Shown here one piece after another: positions 42,202 through 51,113 of a stretch of 53,201 bases of DNA. Both the position numbers and the translations under genes were made by a program. How positions within the stretch are numbered: the first letter of the stretch is position 1; each line of letters begins with the position of its first letter. The notes beneath the pieces were generated by a model. That model was not told the origin of the DNA. It ran no database searches and saw only the letters and a list, made by a program, of their open reading frames with translations. The stretch spans positions 1 to 53,201 of the forward strand of contig NZ_QJSW01000031.1 in NCBI RefSeq assembly GCF_003217495.1. The letters run 5' to 3'. The DNA comes from Paenibacillus barcinonensis (lineage in GTDB: Bacteria; Bacillota; Bacilli; Paenibacillales; Paenibacillaceae).

Positions 42202-43572
42202 ATGGAATTGGTACCTACAATAAGAGCACATATTGAGAAATATATGAGAGAACAAAATCTCAAGTTGCAGCATTTTTCCGATATTACAAGAATTAATGTT
42301 GGGACATTAAGTGCTATTATTAAGGGTAGCAGACCAATGTCTATGAACCAACTGAATCAGATCACTTCAGCAATGGGATTAGAGAAGGGGCATTTCTATG
42401 AGAGTTATGGGGTAGAGTCCTTCATTGAATCATCGCCTCACTGGAGACGTTTGGAACCATACCTATACGAGTGTGCTGAAATAGGTAAATTGGATTGTAT
42501 ACAACAAGTTATTACTCATGTGACGGACGATCGATCTTATATAGAAGAGTTATTCGAAGTAGCTGAAGGTTTCTTTGCTAGACGATTAAATGAAGCAGCT
42601 CTTATTTTATATGAGTGTGTTGCAGACAGTGAGAAATATCAACACTCGGAACGGTTGGCCCTTTGTCAGTACCGTATTTTCCTGCTTCATAAGACACTGA
42701 GCAAATTTGATAATCTTAAAGCGGCAATAAAGTTTGAACCATATATTGATAAATTGAATGAGGAAGTACAGTTGGATGCCATAAAAGATTTAGCTAATTT
42801 GTACAGCACATTACATATGTGGGATAAAGTTTGGGAGTTAGCTGAAGAACTAGAAAAGAGAGTAGACTTTCAGCTTAATTTTCGAACCAATAGGCGGAAA
42901 AATAAAATGAGGATAGCACTTTATCCGATATTTAGTTATGAGGCTTATGCAAATCTATTAAAAGCATCTGTGTCTGAAAAGCGTAAGCAATATAGAGAAG
43001 CTTTAGAGTACACAGATGTTTATGAGAATATTATGAATGAATTTCAAAATCCAACTCGAGAAGAACAAGAATTGATAGAGCGATTCAAGGGCTGGGCTGA
43101 AGGTAACCGCTACTTATATAATTTAATGTTGGGTAATATCGAAGTTTTAGGTGCTTATCTAAATTTTTTGGATGCTAATCCCAAAGAGATTTTGACAGCT
43201 TTTGTTTACATTGCAAAGGCTGCTAATCAGTGGTCCTACAATATTGATCATGCGTTGAATAGGTTTGAAAATTACATCATCCAAATCAAGGTAGAGAAAA
43301 ATTCCGAAGGAACATATAACGAGCAGTCTTCGAATCTAAAATATATACTTTTATTCTACGAACTTGCAAAATATAGGTTGAGTCAAAACCAAATTCAGCA
43401 GGGGATCGAACATTTAATTACTAGTTTCGAACGATCTGTCTCAAGTAATGATGACATGATGTGTATCAAATGCATTGACTTATACGGAAAATACAGAAAC
43501 CAAGCCAGTAAGACCCAGGAAGAGCAGTATACAAAACTAATATATAAGTTAAGTGTACCAACTTTTCAATAG
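42202..43572 (+). CDS. RRNPP-type receptor 2, no peptide gene attached
   Basis: About 456 residues from the ATG at 42202 (GGAGGTG upstream; TTG at 42181 in frame). Same order as receptor 1: HTH (LQHFSDITRINVGTLSAIIKG), then SSPHWRRLEPYLYECAEIGKLD and a TPR-like solenoid. AT-rich throughout except a short block around 42.64-42.72 kb (SEKYQHSERLALCQYRIFLL), which is almost identical at DNA level to receptor 3 and suggests gene conversion. No secreted-peptide frame overlaps or follows it; receptor 3 starts 20 bases later, so receptors 2-4 form one operon. Confidence 0.78.
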   Translation: MELVPTIRAHIEKYMREQNLKLQHFSDITRINVGTLSAIIKGSRPMSMNQLNQITSAMGLEKGHFYESYGVESFIESSPHWRRLEPYLYECAEIGKLDCIQQVITHVTDDRSYIEELFEVAEGFFARRLNEAALILYECVADSEKYQHSERLALCQYRIFLLHKTLSKFDNLKAAIKFEPYIDKLNEEVQLDAIKDLANLYSTLHMWDKVWELAEELEKRVDFQLNFRTNRRKNKMRIALYPIFSYEAYANLLKASVSEKRKQYREALEYTDVYENIMNEFQNPTREEQELIERFKGWAEGNRYLYNLMLGNIEVLGAYLNFLDANPKEILTAFVYIAKAANQWSYNIDHALNRFENYIIQIKVEKNSEGTYNEQSSNLKYILLFYELAKYRLSQNQIQQGIEHLITSFERSVSSNDDMMCIKCIDLYGKYRNQASKTQEEQYTKLIYKLSVPTFQ

Positions 43573-43592
43573 TAAATTATCTGGGGAGGACG

Positions 43593-44957
43593 ATGAAGAC
43601 AATGTCCAATATACGTTCCTATATTGAAGATTTCTTGAAGAATGAGGGATATAAGCTACAGCAATTTTCAAGAATTGCTGACATTAATGTGGGGACATTA
43701 AGTGCGATCATCAAAGGAACCAGACTTATTTCAATGAATCAACTAGACCAAATCACATCAGCAATGGGTTTGGAACAGGGGTACTTTTATGAAATGTATG
43801 GAGTTGAATGTTTTATTGAATCTGCGCCCCATTGGAGGCGATTAGAACCGTTTTTATATCGTTGTGCTGAACTTGGTAAGCTAGATATTATACAACAAGT
43901 CATTACTCATGTGACAGATGATCAATCCTATATTGATGAGTTATTTAATGTGGCAGAGAGTCTCTATAATAAAAACATGAATGAAACGGCACTCATTTTA
44001 TATGAATGTGTGGCCGCCAGTGAGAAGTACCAGCACTCGGAGCGGTTGGCCCTTTGCCAATACCGCATTTTCTCGCTTCATAAAACACTGAGAAAATATG
44101 ATAATCTTAATGCCGCAGTAAAGTTCGAACCGTATATTGATAAATTAAATGAAGAAGTGCAATTGGATGCAATTAAAGACTTGGCCAATATTTATTGTGC
44201 GATACATTTGTGGGACAAGGTCGATGCGTGGTCACGGGAACTGGAACGGAAAGCTGAATTTCAATTAAAAATGCAATCTCGTAGGCGAAAAAATAAAAGA
44301 AGGCTAACAGCCTATCCTCTTTTTACATATACAGCCTATGCAAACTTAATGATATCGACTGTATATGAGACCGGCGGGGAATATGATAAGGCCATAAAGT
44401 ATATGCAGAAATACATGAGGATAATTGAAATTGAGAATCCTACACAAGAGGATCAAGAAATAATAGATTTATTCAAAAAATGGGGGGAGGGTAATCGACT
44501 GTTGTACCAATTAATGCTTGGTCAAGAAAATGTAATCGATGCTTATTTGGATTATATCGAAAACAACCCTTCAGAAATATTAGCTGGATTGGTTAATATT
44601 TTGCAGTCGGCTAATCAGTATTCCTTTAACATTGACTATGCTTTAATTCGATTCGAAAATCAGATCAAATTAATTAATACGGATATGCACACTAAAAGCG
44701 GGTATAACGATCAAATGTTTAACCGCGTGCATCAAGAATTTTATTATGAATTGGGAAGGTATCAAATGAAAAAACGTAATTATTCATTTGGAATGGATGC
44801 CTTACTTGTATGTTTAGAGCTCTCTTCTTTAAGTAAAGATGATCTGATGTGCATTAAATGTTTGGATATGTACGGGGAGTATCGGAGCGAAGCCAATGAA
44901 ACACAAATGAAAAAGTATAAAAATGTAATAGAAAAGTTAAGCACACCAACTTTTTGA
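43593..44957 (+). CDS. RRNPP-type receptor 3, no peptide gene attached
   Basis: 454 residues. TCTGGGGAGG precedes the start; ATGs at 43593 and 43602 are both possible. HTH LQQFSRIADINVGTLSAIIKG, then SAPHWRRLEPFLYRCAELGKLD and the helical solenoid. Its 5' leader and first 200 bases are nearly the same as those of receptor 4, so the two arose by recent tandem duplication. Charged patch RRRKNKRRLTAYP near the middle is shared with receptor 2. Orphan receptor: it may respond to the peptide of receptor 1, to an unlinked peptide, or to none. Confidence 0.78.
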   Translation: MKTMSNIRSYIEDFLKNEGYKLQQFSRIADINVGTLSAIIKGTRLISMNQLDQITSAMGLEQGYFYEMYGVECFIESAPHWRRLEPFLYRCAELGKLDIIQQVITHVTDDQSYIDELFNVAESLYNKNMNETALILYECVAASEKYQHSERLALCQYRIFSLHKTLRKYDNLNAAVKFEPYIDKLNEEVQLDAIKDLANIYCAIHLWDKVDAWSRELERKAEFQLKMQSRRRKNKRRLTAYPLFTYTAYANLMISTVYETGGEYDKAIKYMQKYMRIIEIENPTQEDQEIIDLFKKWGEGNRLLYQLMLGQENVIDAYLDYIENNPSEILAGLVNILQSANQYSFNIDYALIRFENQIKLINTDMHTKSGYNDQMFNRVHQEFYYELGRYQMKKRNYSFGMDALLVCLELSSLSKDDLMCIKCLDMYGEYRSEANETQMKKYKNVIEKLSTPTF

Positions 44958-44981
44958 TAATGAAATATCTGGGGAGGGGCG

Positions 44982-46337
44982 GTGAAGGAAATGTCCAATA
45001 TACGTTCCTATATTGAAAATCACTTGAAAGACAATGGGTATAAACTACAACAGTTTTCAGAAATTGTTGACATTAATGTGGGTACATTAAGTGCGATCAT
45101 CAGAGGAACCAGACTGATTTCAATGAACCAACTAGACCTGATTACTTCTGCAATGGGTCTAGAACAAGGGTGCTTTTATGATATGTATGGTGTGGAATAT
45201 TTTATTGATTCTGCACCCCATTGGAGACGATTAGAACCGTTTATATACCGTTGTGCTGAGCTTGATAAGCTGGATATTATTCAACAAGTCATTACTCATG
45301 TGACAGATGATCATTCATATATAGATGAGTTATTTGAAGTAGCCGAAGATTTGTATAACAAAGGAATGAAGCAAGCAGCACTTATTTTGTATGAATGTGT
45401 GTCTGAATGCGAAAAATATCAGCACTCTGAACGTTTGGCTATGTGTCAGTATCGTATATTTCTGATTAGTATGGGTTCTGACCAAAAAGAAAACAGAAGA
45501 ATTATTTCAAAGTTTGAACCTTTTATAGAGCGATTAGATCAGGACTATCAATTGGATGCAATTAAGGATTTGGCGAATGCTTACTGGGGGTTGCATGAGT
45601 GGAATAAAATGAAGGATTTATCGCAAGAACTTGAGAGACGAGCTAACCTGGCTATGAAACAAACTAAAAAGCGTGGATCTAAATCTCAATATCCTTTCTT
45701 CGTATACAAAGCCTATGCCAACTTACTTTTTTCTAACTATTGTGATTATGCTAAAAATTACAAAGAAGCCTTAAAGTACACTGATATATATGAGAAAATC
45801 ATTGAGAATGAAGCGAAAGTTTATGCAGATTATGAAGTTCTTCATAAATTTAGAGAATGGGCGAAATTCAACAAATGTTTGTATAAAGTCATGATGGGAA
45901 GAAAAGAGGTCATCCCTGAATACATCGCTTACATCGAACATAGTGAAGAGGAAATTCTCCCTGCAATGGTCAAAATTCTTCAATCAGCAAATAGATATCA
46001 ATATGATATAGATGAGGTGCTGATTAGATTTAAAGCTCAAATCGATGCTAAATTCAGTGACGCACGTTCACAAGGAAGATATACTGTACAGAGCTGGTAT
46101 TATCGAAGAGTGGTGCTATTCTACGAATTGGCCTTTTACTACTTTAACAAGAAGTGGTTTGAACTAGGAGCTGTTTCTCTGTTAACAAGTTTAGAGTTAA
46201 GTATTTTTGTCAAAGATGACGTTCTGATCTCAAAATGTGTAAATCTCTATGGGCAGTTTAAGGAGCATTTAACTAATCAAGATCATGATAAATATAAAAT
46301 ACTAGTAGATAATATTTATATAGAAGCGAGTTTATAG
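44982..46337 (+). CDS. RRNPP-type receptor 4, no peptide gene attached
   Basis: 451 residues; GTG at 44982 after TCTGGGGAGGGG, or the ATG at 44991. HTH LQQFSEIVDINVGTLSAIIRG, then SAPHWRRLEPFIYRCAELDKLD and TPR-like repeats. The C-terminal half is the most divergent of the four. It ends 4 bases before a terminator hairpin that is almost identical to the one behind the RiPP operon at 52721. Last gene of the receptor operon. Confidence 0.78.
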   Translation: MKEMSNIRSYIENHLKDNGYKLQQFSEIVDINVGTLSAIIRGTRLISMNQLDLITSAMGLEQGCFYDMYGVEYFIDSAPHWRRLEPFIYRCAELDKLDIIQQVITHVTDDHSYIDELFEVAEDLYNKGMKQAALILYECVSECEKYQHSERLAMCQYRIFLISMGSDQKENRRIISKFEPFIERLDQDYQLDAIKDLANAYWGLHEWNKMKDLSQELERRANLAMKQTKKRGSKSQYPFFVYKAYANLLFSNYCDYAKNYKEALKYTDIYEKIIENEAKVYADYEVLHKFREWAKFNKCLYKVMMGRKEVIPEYIAYIEHSEEEILPAMVKILQSANRYQYDIDEVLIRFKAQIDAKFSDARSQGRYTVQSWYYRRVVLFYELAFYYFNKKWFELGAVSLLTSLELSIFVKDDVLISKCVNLYGQFKEHLTNQDHDKYKILVDNIYIEASL

Positions 46338-46340
46338 TTT

Positions 46341-46369
46341 AGCCTACTGCAATCAGTAGGCTATTTTTT
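46341..46369 (+). terminator. Terminator of the receptor operon
   Basis: AGCCTACTG (46341-46349) with CAGTAGGCT (46354-46362), then ATTTTTTA. Almost the same sequence, including the upstream GTTT and the T-tract, occurs at 52717-52748. Confidence 0.9.
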
Positions 46370-46536
46370 ATGTTTACTTCCTTGAAAAGATAGAGCGCAA
46401 TGCCTTTTCTAAAGAATTCTTTTTACAATATTATGCAAAACATATTATGTTCTAAAAAGCACTTGTAGTCATGAGATAAACTAATAGCTTACTCATATTG
46501 AATGTTTTTCTAGAATGTCCTAGAGGGGTACATGCG

Positions 46537-46710
46537 ATGAGAGAACTAAGTATCTTGAAAGACCAAATCGAGCAAGGTCGGCAAGAGTTGAGTCGCTTGG
46601 TAGATCAATATGGAATCCCGAATGTGAAAGTGCTTGAGCAGTCTATGGCGTTGGATGAGCTGATTAATGAATATAATCGATTTACTTTAGGAATGAACAT
46701 GAGGAAATGA
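46537..46710 (+). CDS. Spo0E-like aspartyl-phosphate phosphatase
   Basis: 57 residues from the ATG at 46537, with AGAGGGGT upstream; the frame opens at 46498. Two-helix hairpin protein with the Spo0E signature near the C-terminus, SMALDELINEYNR (family pattern S-x-x-L-D-x-L-I). Members dephosphorylate Spo0A~P and delay sporulation. It sits alone between the receptor operon and the RiPP precursor, a place where peptide signalling could meet the phosphorelay (inference). Confidence 0.85.
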   Translation: MRELSILKDQIEQGRQELSRLVDQYGIPNVKVLEQSMALDELINEYNRFTLGMNMRK

Positions 46711-46778
46711 ATGATATGATATTTATGCTTTTACCAAATAATTACACATGATAATTTGTATAATTATTCAAATAATTT

Positions 46779-46811
46779 AAATATAATATTCTTTTGCAAA
46801 ATATTATATTT
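46779..46811. promoter_or_regulatory. AT-only inverted repeat before the RiPP precursor
   Basis: AAATATAATATT (46779-46790) and AATATTATATTT (46800-46811) are perfect inverse repeats, separated by 9 bases, about 80 bases before the precursor start. This could be an operator or overlap the promoter; no single -35/-10 pair is convincing. Confidence 0.4.
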
Positions 46812-46893
46812 TAAAAAAGGGATCAACATACTAGTTCAATTTTTGAAAAGGTTAAATGAATTTTTTATCTATATTAAATAAGGAGGTGAGTGT

Positions 46894-47109
46894 ATGGGAG
46901 CAAGTAAACCTGGTAAAGGCAGTAATAAATATCCCGAGCTGACTAGCGGGGATTTCGGTGTTGGAGCAATCAGATTTCAAAATCCTCCAAATACAGGCGG
47001 GGGAACAGGGAACACCGGTAGCTGTGGCGTTAATGTTAGTTGTGTACTTTGCTGTTGTTGTGGCAAAGGTGGTGGAGCGGATAATGTACAAAAACAAATT
47101 GAACTATAG
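46894..47109 (+). CDS. RiPP precursor peptide with Cys-rich core (azole/TOMM type)
   Basis: 71 residues, preceded by a full-strength AAGGAGGTGAGTGT. Leader about residues 1-32 (MGASKPGKGSNKYPELTSGD, then FGVGAIRFQNPP), a glycine-rich spacer GGGTGNTGS, and a core with six Cys at 44, 50 and 53-56 (SCGVNVSCVLCCCCGKGGG) and a hydrophilic tail. Contiguous Cys next to Gly/Ser is typical of streptolysin-S-like and microcin-B17-like precursors, whose Cys and Ser are turned into thiazoles and oxazoles. The next four genes are the matching enzymes. No homologue is known to me by name. Confidence 0.85.
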   Translation: MGASKPGKGSNKYPELTSGDFGVGAIRFQNPPNTGGGTGNTGSCGVNVSCVLCCCCGKGGGADNVQKQIEL

Positions 47110-47144
47110 GACTTTTTTTGATCCCCAATAATTATATTGATTCG

Positions 47145-47182
47145 AGTGCGGCAATATACGTATTTAGGATATTAGCCGCACT
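47145..47182 (+). terminator. Hairpin between precursor and modification genes
   Basis: AGTGCGGC (47145-47152) pairs with GCCGCACT (47175-47182), extended by AATAT/ATATT with one bulged A. The T-tract is poor, so read-through is likely; an attenuating hairpin at this place would let the precursor exceed the enzymes, as after sagA in streptococci. Confidence 0.6.
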
Positions 47183-47212
47183 TGAAGTTTAAAGCGGAGG
47201 TGTCATATCACT

Positions 47213-48106
47213 TTGATTACAGAAGAGTACACTACGTATACATTGAATAACTTTGTTATCTATGAAATAAACTCAAATGAACTAGTTTTAATGCATAACT
47301 ATGGGATAGTGAAAATAAAAGAAGCAAGATTAATAGAAGAAATTAAGAAATGGGATAACAATAATATTAAATCAGTCCATGAAAAAGAACTTATGGATGT
47401 TTTTCAAGAAGATTATTCAAATGCTATAGCATTTTTAGAGAGTAATTACATCTTCATTACTAAAGAAGAAGTGAATTTCTCAATAGAAAAATGCATTTTC
47501 TTAAGTAATAATGATGAAATACTTAAAGTGTCTCGAGAGTATCTTTTTGAGAACCAAAATATGAAAAATTCAATTGTAAATCTTAATGAAGAATCAAATA
47601 GCACACTACTTTCAGAGAAGTATAGTAATACTTTATATGTAGTGTTTATGAATCCTTACAGTAAAGAAATTGCCAGTAAGATTACTTCACTTGTAAGAAG
47701 GAGTGAGAACTCAATTTTATTGATGAGCTACACATACAACAACAACTTTTATATTGATTCTCTTTATAGCCCTCAAGCATTTAATCCATGTCATTTTTGC
47801 CACATAGGCCACATTGAATCGCAATTACGTGTAGATTCTACTGGGAATATCTCTTATCAGCAAATTATAGATTCGATTTATAAAGATGAACCCAAATTCA
47901 AGGTTCATACTCCTCTAAACAAAAATAATATTTTAAATATACTCTCGTTATTAAGTAATAAAATAAGTAAATATTTCACCCTGAAAAATGGTAGAATAAT
48001 CCATAACGAGGAGTTGCATGAATGTTCTGTATTTGATCTTCAAACAAATAATTACTATACAGATTATTCATTACATTGGGAGCTATGTGATTGCTATGAA
48101 AAATAA
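47213..48106 (+). CDS. McbB-like (E1-like/leader-binding) RiPP maturation protein
   Basis: 297 residues, TTG start with GCGGAGGTG upstream. The C-terminal half has FNPCHFCHIGHIESQLR and the last residues HWELCDCYEK, a paired CxxC/CxC zinc site as in the C-protein (McbB, SagC) of azole-forming synthetases. The first 100 residues are the small winged-helix part that grips the leader peptide. With a YcaO protein it would form the cyclodehydratase that converts Cys and Ser/Thr to azolines. AT-rich, 11-base overlap with the dehydrogenase gene. Confidence 0.75.
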   Translation: MITEEYTTYTLNNFVIYEINSNELVLMHNYGIVKIKEARLIEEIKKWDNNNIKSVHEKELMDVFQEDYSNAIAFLESNYIFITKEEVNFSIEKCIFLSNNDEILKVSREYLFENQNMKNSIVNLNEESNSTLLSEKYSNTLYVVFMNPYSKEIASKITSLVRRSENSILLMSYTYNNNFYIDSLYSPQAFNPCHFCHIGHIESQLRVDSTGNISYQQIIDSIYKDEPKFKVHTPLNKNNILNILSLLSNKISKYFTLKNGRIIHNEELHECSVFDLQTNNYYTDYSLHWELCDCYEK

Positions 48107-48926
48107 GTATGTTGGAAGTCTAGAACATAACACAGTGGAAAGGTCTTTCACTGATTACATTTACTCTTGTTATATACCAAAGAAAGTTGAGAACTATATT
48201 CTTAAATTTCATCAAAGCAGTACTTTGCTAAAGTTGCCTGATTCCAAGCACCAATCCATCGATGATAACGTAATTCCATGGCTTGAATATGCGCAGTACA
48301 CAGATATCACTCCTGATTATTACGAACAGAAAATTAATCTTAATACAAGCACAGAAGTGAATGTAATCGGAAGTTACAGATCATTTAACAAAGAAAGAAA
48401 GTTCAATTTTGAAGAGTTATCCCAATTATTAAATGATGCTTTTATAAGAGATAAACAAAAAGGGTCTAAAAAATATGGTTCTGCTGGTGCTCTCTATCCC
48501 ATAGTTCCGTTGGTACTCGTGTTCCAAGATCATGATACTTTAACAAGAGGTGTTTACGTATATGATGGTATAGAACAAACATTGTTAAAAATAAAGTCTT
48601 GGGTCAAGGACGAAGCACTCCATATCAAGAAGTATGTCTGTCATGATGCAATAGATCTACCGGAAATTTGTATTGCATATGCAGCAGACTTACGCAGATC
48701 AATAATCAAATATCATATCAGAGGGTACAGACATGCTCTAATAGAGGTAGGGGCCATGAGCCAAGTATTTAAAAATTCTCTCCATAAAATGAGTAAAGGT
48801 GTCGGGGAGGTAAGCTGGTCTGGATTCAATGATAATGAACTGACTAAACGATGTGGTCTTAATGTGAGATTGTGTCCAATAGTGATGCTTCAATGGTTTG
48901 GATACACGGATTCAACAGGAAAATGA
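48096..48926 (+). CDS. SagB/McbC-family azoline dehydrogenase
   Basis: About 276 residues from the ATG at 48096 inside the last codons of the McbB-like gene; an earlier frame start at 48018 lacks a ribosome site. Nitroreductase-fold FMN enzyme: SYRSFNKERKFNFEELSQLL, KYGSAGALYPIVPLVLV (the conserved S-A-G-A-L-Y-P block), GYRHALIEVGAMSQ and the C-terminal LQWFGY. Such B-proteins oxidise azolines to aromatic thiazoles and oxazoles. Its presence means the final product should carry azoles. Confidence 0.88.
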   Translation: MKNKYVGSLEHNTVERSFTDYIYSCYIPKKVENYILKFHQSSTLLKLPDSKHQSIDDNVIPWLEYAQYTDITPDYYEQKINLNTSTEVNVIGSYRSFNKERKFNFEELSQLLNDAFIRDKQKGSKKYGSAGALYPIVPLVLVFQDHDTLTRGVYVYDGIEQTLLKIKSWVKDEALHIKKYVCHDAIDLPEICIAYAADLRRSIIKYHIRGYRHALIEVGAMSQVFKNSLHKMSKGVGEVSWSGFNDNELTKRCGLNVRLCPIVMLQWFGYTDSTGK

Positions 48927-48936
48927 GGTCGATATC

Positions 48937-49977
48937 ATGTTGTATTTATCAAATCCTCTTCACTTTAATATACCGGAGCAAAAATTTATTACTGACGACA
49001 TATACACATCCTTCTCAAGGATTGGGAACTTTCTTAAAAATGGTTATATAGGGCCGGATAGTTCCACTGCAATAGATTTTAATAAGCAACAATCTCTAAT
49101 CAAAGCTTTTTCAGAAATGATCGAGAGAAGGGCAATATCTGCCGGGGGCATCCCTTTTGATGAGAAGAGTGTTTACGCTATTAATATGGTGAATTCAAGT
49201 AGTGTACTTATTAATAAGAAATACTCAACGTATTCATTATCAGGAGAATTCCCAATTGATACTACCGGAACCTCTAGTCATATTTCGTCACAAAAAGCAA
49301 TTGTTAGTTCTCTCCGAGAAATTATTGAAAAAAATGCCTTATATCTATTTTGGTATGGTAAACAAGGTTCTAAAATTAAACTAGATGTATCTCTGATAAA
49401 CAAAAATAAGATTTTATCTGGATTAATGTATCAAAAAAATAAAGAAGTTCTTTTTTTTATCAATGAATATTTCTATCCCTTAAAGGTAGTATTTTGTTTT
49501 ATTCTTTACAAAAATTTCGTTTGCTCTTCTGGGGTGGGTAGCTCTTTTTCCATTGAAGAGGCTATCCTTAAATCCACACAAGAAGCCGTTTTATTACAGT
49601 GGAAAGAAGAAAGTAATGAACTCGTTGCTATGTCACGCCAAGTGTTCAAGAAAAAATATGAAAATCAATCTGAGATTATTGATTACTTATCTGTAGGGTA
49701 CGGAAGTATCTCAACTAGTGATTATGAAAAAACGATGATTGAATTAACAATCTCCAATTTGTTGAATATACTTCCTGCTTGGGTGGATGAGGTATATATG
49801 ATTCCGCTAAAACAAACGGTAACTACAAAAATTAAATGTATAAAAATCTACTCTCCTTATCTTTTTAATCATATTCCTTTAAAAGAGTACATTAACCTAA
49901 GAAACCCTATGAATGTAAATACGATAGATCTTAACGAGCAAAGCATGTTGAAAATACCTAACTGTATTGTAGTGTGA
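48937..49977 (+). CDS. YcaO-domain protein 1
   Basis: About 346 residues from the ATG at 48937 (AATGAGGTC upstream; frame open to 48898). YcaO ATP-binding features: ExxER in SLIKAFSEMIERRA (residues about 56-69) and ExxE in SLREIIEKNAL. The third motif (QxxxR) is not obvious. C-terminus is IPNCIVV, lacking the PxPxP tail common in azoline-forming YcaO enzymes. It would phosphorylate the amide backbone during cyclodehydration with the McbB-like partner. Overlaps or abuts the second YcaO gene. Confidence 0.82.
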   Translation: MLYLSNPLHFNIPEQKFITDDIYTSFSRIGNFLKNGYIGPDSSTAIDFNKQQSLIKAFSEMIERRAISAGGIPFDEKSVYAINMVNSSSVLINKKYSTYSLSGEFPIDTTGTSSHISSQKAIVSSLREIIEKNALYLFWYGKQGSKIKLDVSLINKNKILSGLMYQKNKEVLFFINEYFYPLKVVFCFILYKNFVCSSGVGSSFSIEEAILKSTQEAVLLQWKEESNELVAMSRQVFKKKYENQSEIIDYLSVGYGSISTSDYEKTMIELTISNLLNILPAWVDEVYMIPLKQTVTTKIKCIKIYSPYLFNHIPLKEYINLRNPMNVNTIDLNEQSMLKIPNCIVV

Positions 49978-49997
49978 TAGAGAGGAGAGAATACGCT

Positions 49998-51098
49998 TTG
50001 ATAAATAATCCAGTGAACGGCACACCTTTTATGATTGAAAGGTTTCATATCAAACAAAATTCATTTCTCCTTGACTATTTTCAGAGTGATGTTATTACGT
50101 ATTCTGAGAATGGCCCGCCTGCAAGCGCAATTGATTTTGATAAAAGAAAATCAATTAAAGCAGCAATAGGAGAGCATATAGAGAGGGTATCTGTTTTTAA
50201 CAATTATCATAGATTCAGGGATCAATTAGTAGAGGGAGTCAACATGCTGAATGGTACAATAGAACAATTTCCTCTACATCGTATTTTGTTGAACTGGAAT
50301 GATCCTATACTTAACAAATTAAATCTAGATAATATATATAGCGATACCTGCGGAATGGCCTCTCATGTTAGTTCCCATCAGTCAATAAATTCTGCATTTT
50401 TAGAATTCTTTGAAAGACAAAGCTTGCTCTTTAGTTGGTTCACTAAATCTCCTGCTAAAAAGATTCATATTGAAGATATAAAATTTATAGATCTTCAATC
50501 CATTATCCAGATGTCTCGGATACATGTAGATGAGGTTTTTATGTACGATATATCGTTGTGTGATGAGGTCAAGGTAGTAATTACAATCGCCTTTGGAGAA
50601 AAAACTAAAGGTGTTGGGATAAGTGCTGATTGGGACTACCGAGGTGCAATAACAGGCAGTTTAAAAGAGCTATTCCAATATATAACTGTGGAGCAACCTA
50701 TAAAAAAATCGAATTATCAAAATACGGAAAACTCGGTTGATCCATTACTTTACTCTCATTATTTTATGGAGAGACTTGGTGTAGATGAATTAAAAAGCGA
50801 GTTCCAATACCTAGAGAAATCGGATCAAGTGTGTGGTGAACTAATAGATGGAGACAAAGCTGATCCTAATGAATTTTATAATACAGTAAAGAAAATTTCT
50901 TTAAAATTGGCAATGGATTTTAATCTTTGTTATATACCAGCTCTTGATAGAGAATTGAATACAAAAATTGTTAAAATCATAACAAATAAGGGTTTCCATC
51001 ACATGTATGCTGCAAAAATAGACCCAACTCAAGTAGAAATCTTAAAGCCTTATAAGAATCGATTACACAATATAGGGAAAATGCTCCCGTTTGGATAA
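49998..51098 (+). CDS. YcaO-domain protein 2
   Basis: About 366 residues. I chose the TTG at 49998 because AGAGAGGAGAG lies 9 bases before it; a GTG at 49974 is in frame. YcaO motifs: SIKAAIGEHIERVSVF (ExxER) and SAFLEFFERQSLL (ExxE). C-terminus is GKMLPFG. It is only distantly related to the first YcaO but clearly the same fold. Two YcaO proteins in one azole cluster are unusual: either they act as a hetero-oligomer or each modifies a different set of residues (azole versus amidine, thioamide or macrocycle), which cannot be decided from sequence. Confidence 0.8.
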   Translation: MINNPVNGTPFMIERFHIKQNSFLLDYFQSDVITYSENGPPASAIDFDKRKSIKAAIGEHIERVSVFNNYHRFRDQLVEGVNMLNGTIEQFPLHRILLNWNDPILNKLNLDNIYSDTCGMASHVSSHQSINSAFLEFFERQSLLFSWFTKSPAKKIHIEDIKFIDLQSIIQMSRIHVDEVFMYDISLCDEVKVVITIAFGEKTKGVGISADWDYRGAITGSLKELFQYITVEQPIKKSNYQNTENSVDPLLYSHYFMERLGVDELKSEFQYLEKSDQVCGELIDGDKADPNEFYNTVKKISLKLAMDFNLCYIPALDRELNTKIVKIITNKGFHHMYAAKIDPTQVEILKPYKNRLHNIGKMLPFG

Positions 51099-51113
51099 AT
51101 TGGAGGTTACCTT

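Noticed and set aside
46341..46369. End of an insertion sequence or attachment site at the duplicated hairpin
   Set aside because: No transposase, integrase or target duplication nearby; the sequence functions as a terminator. The duplication itself is kept as a finding.
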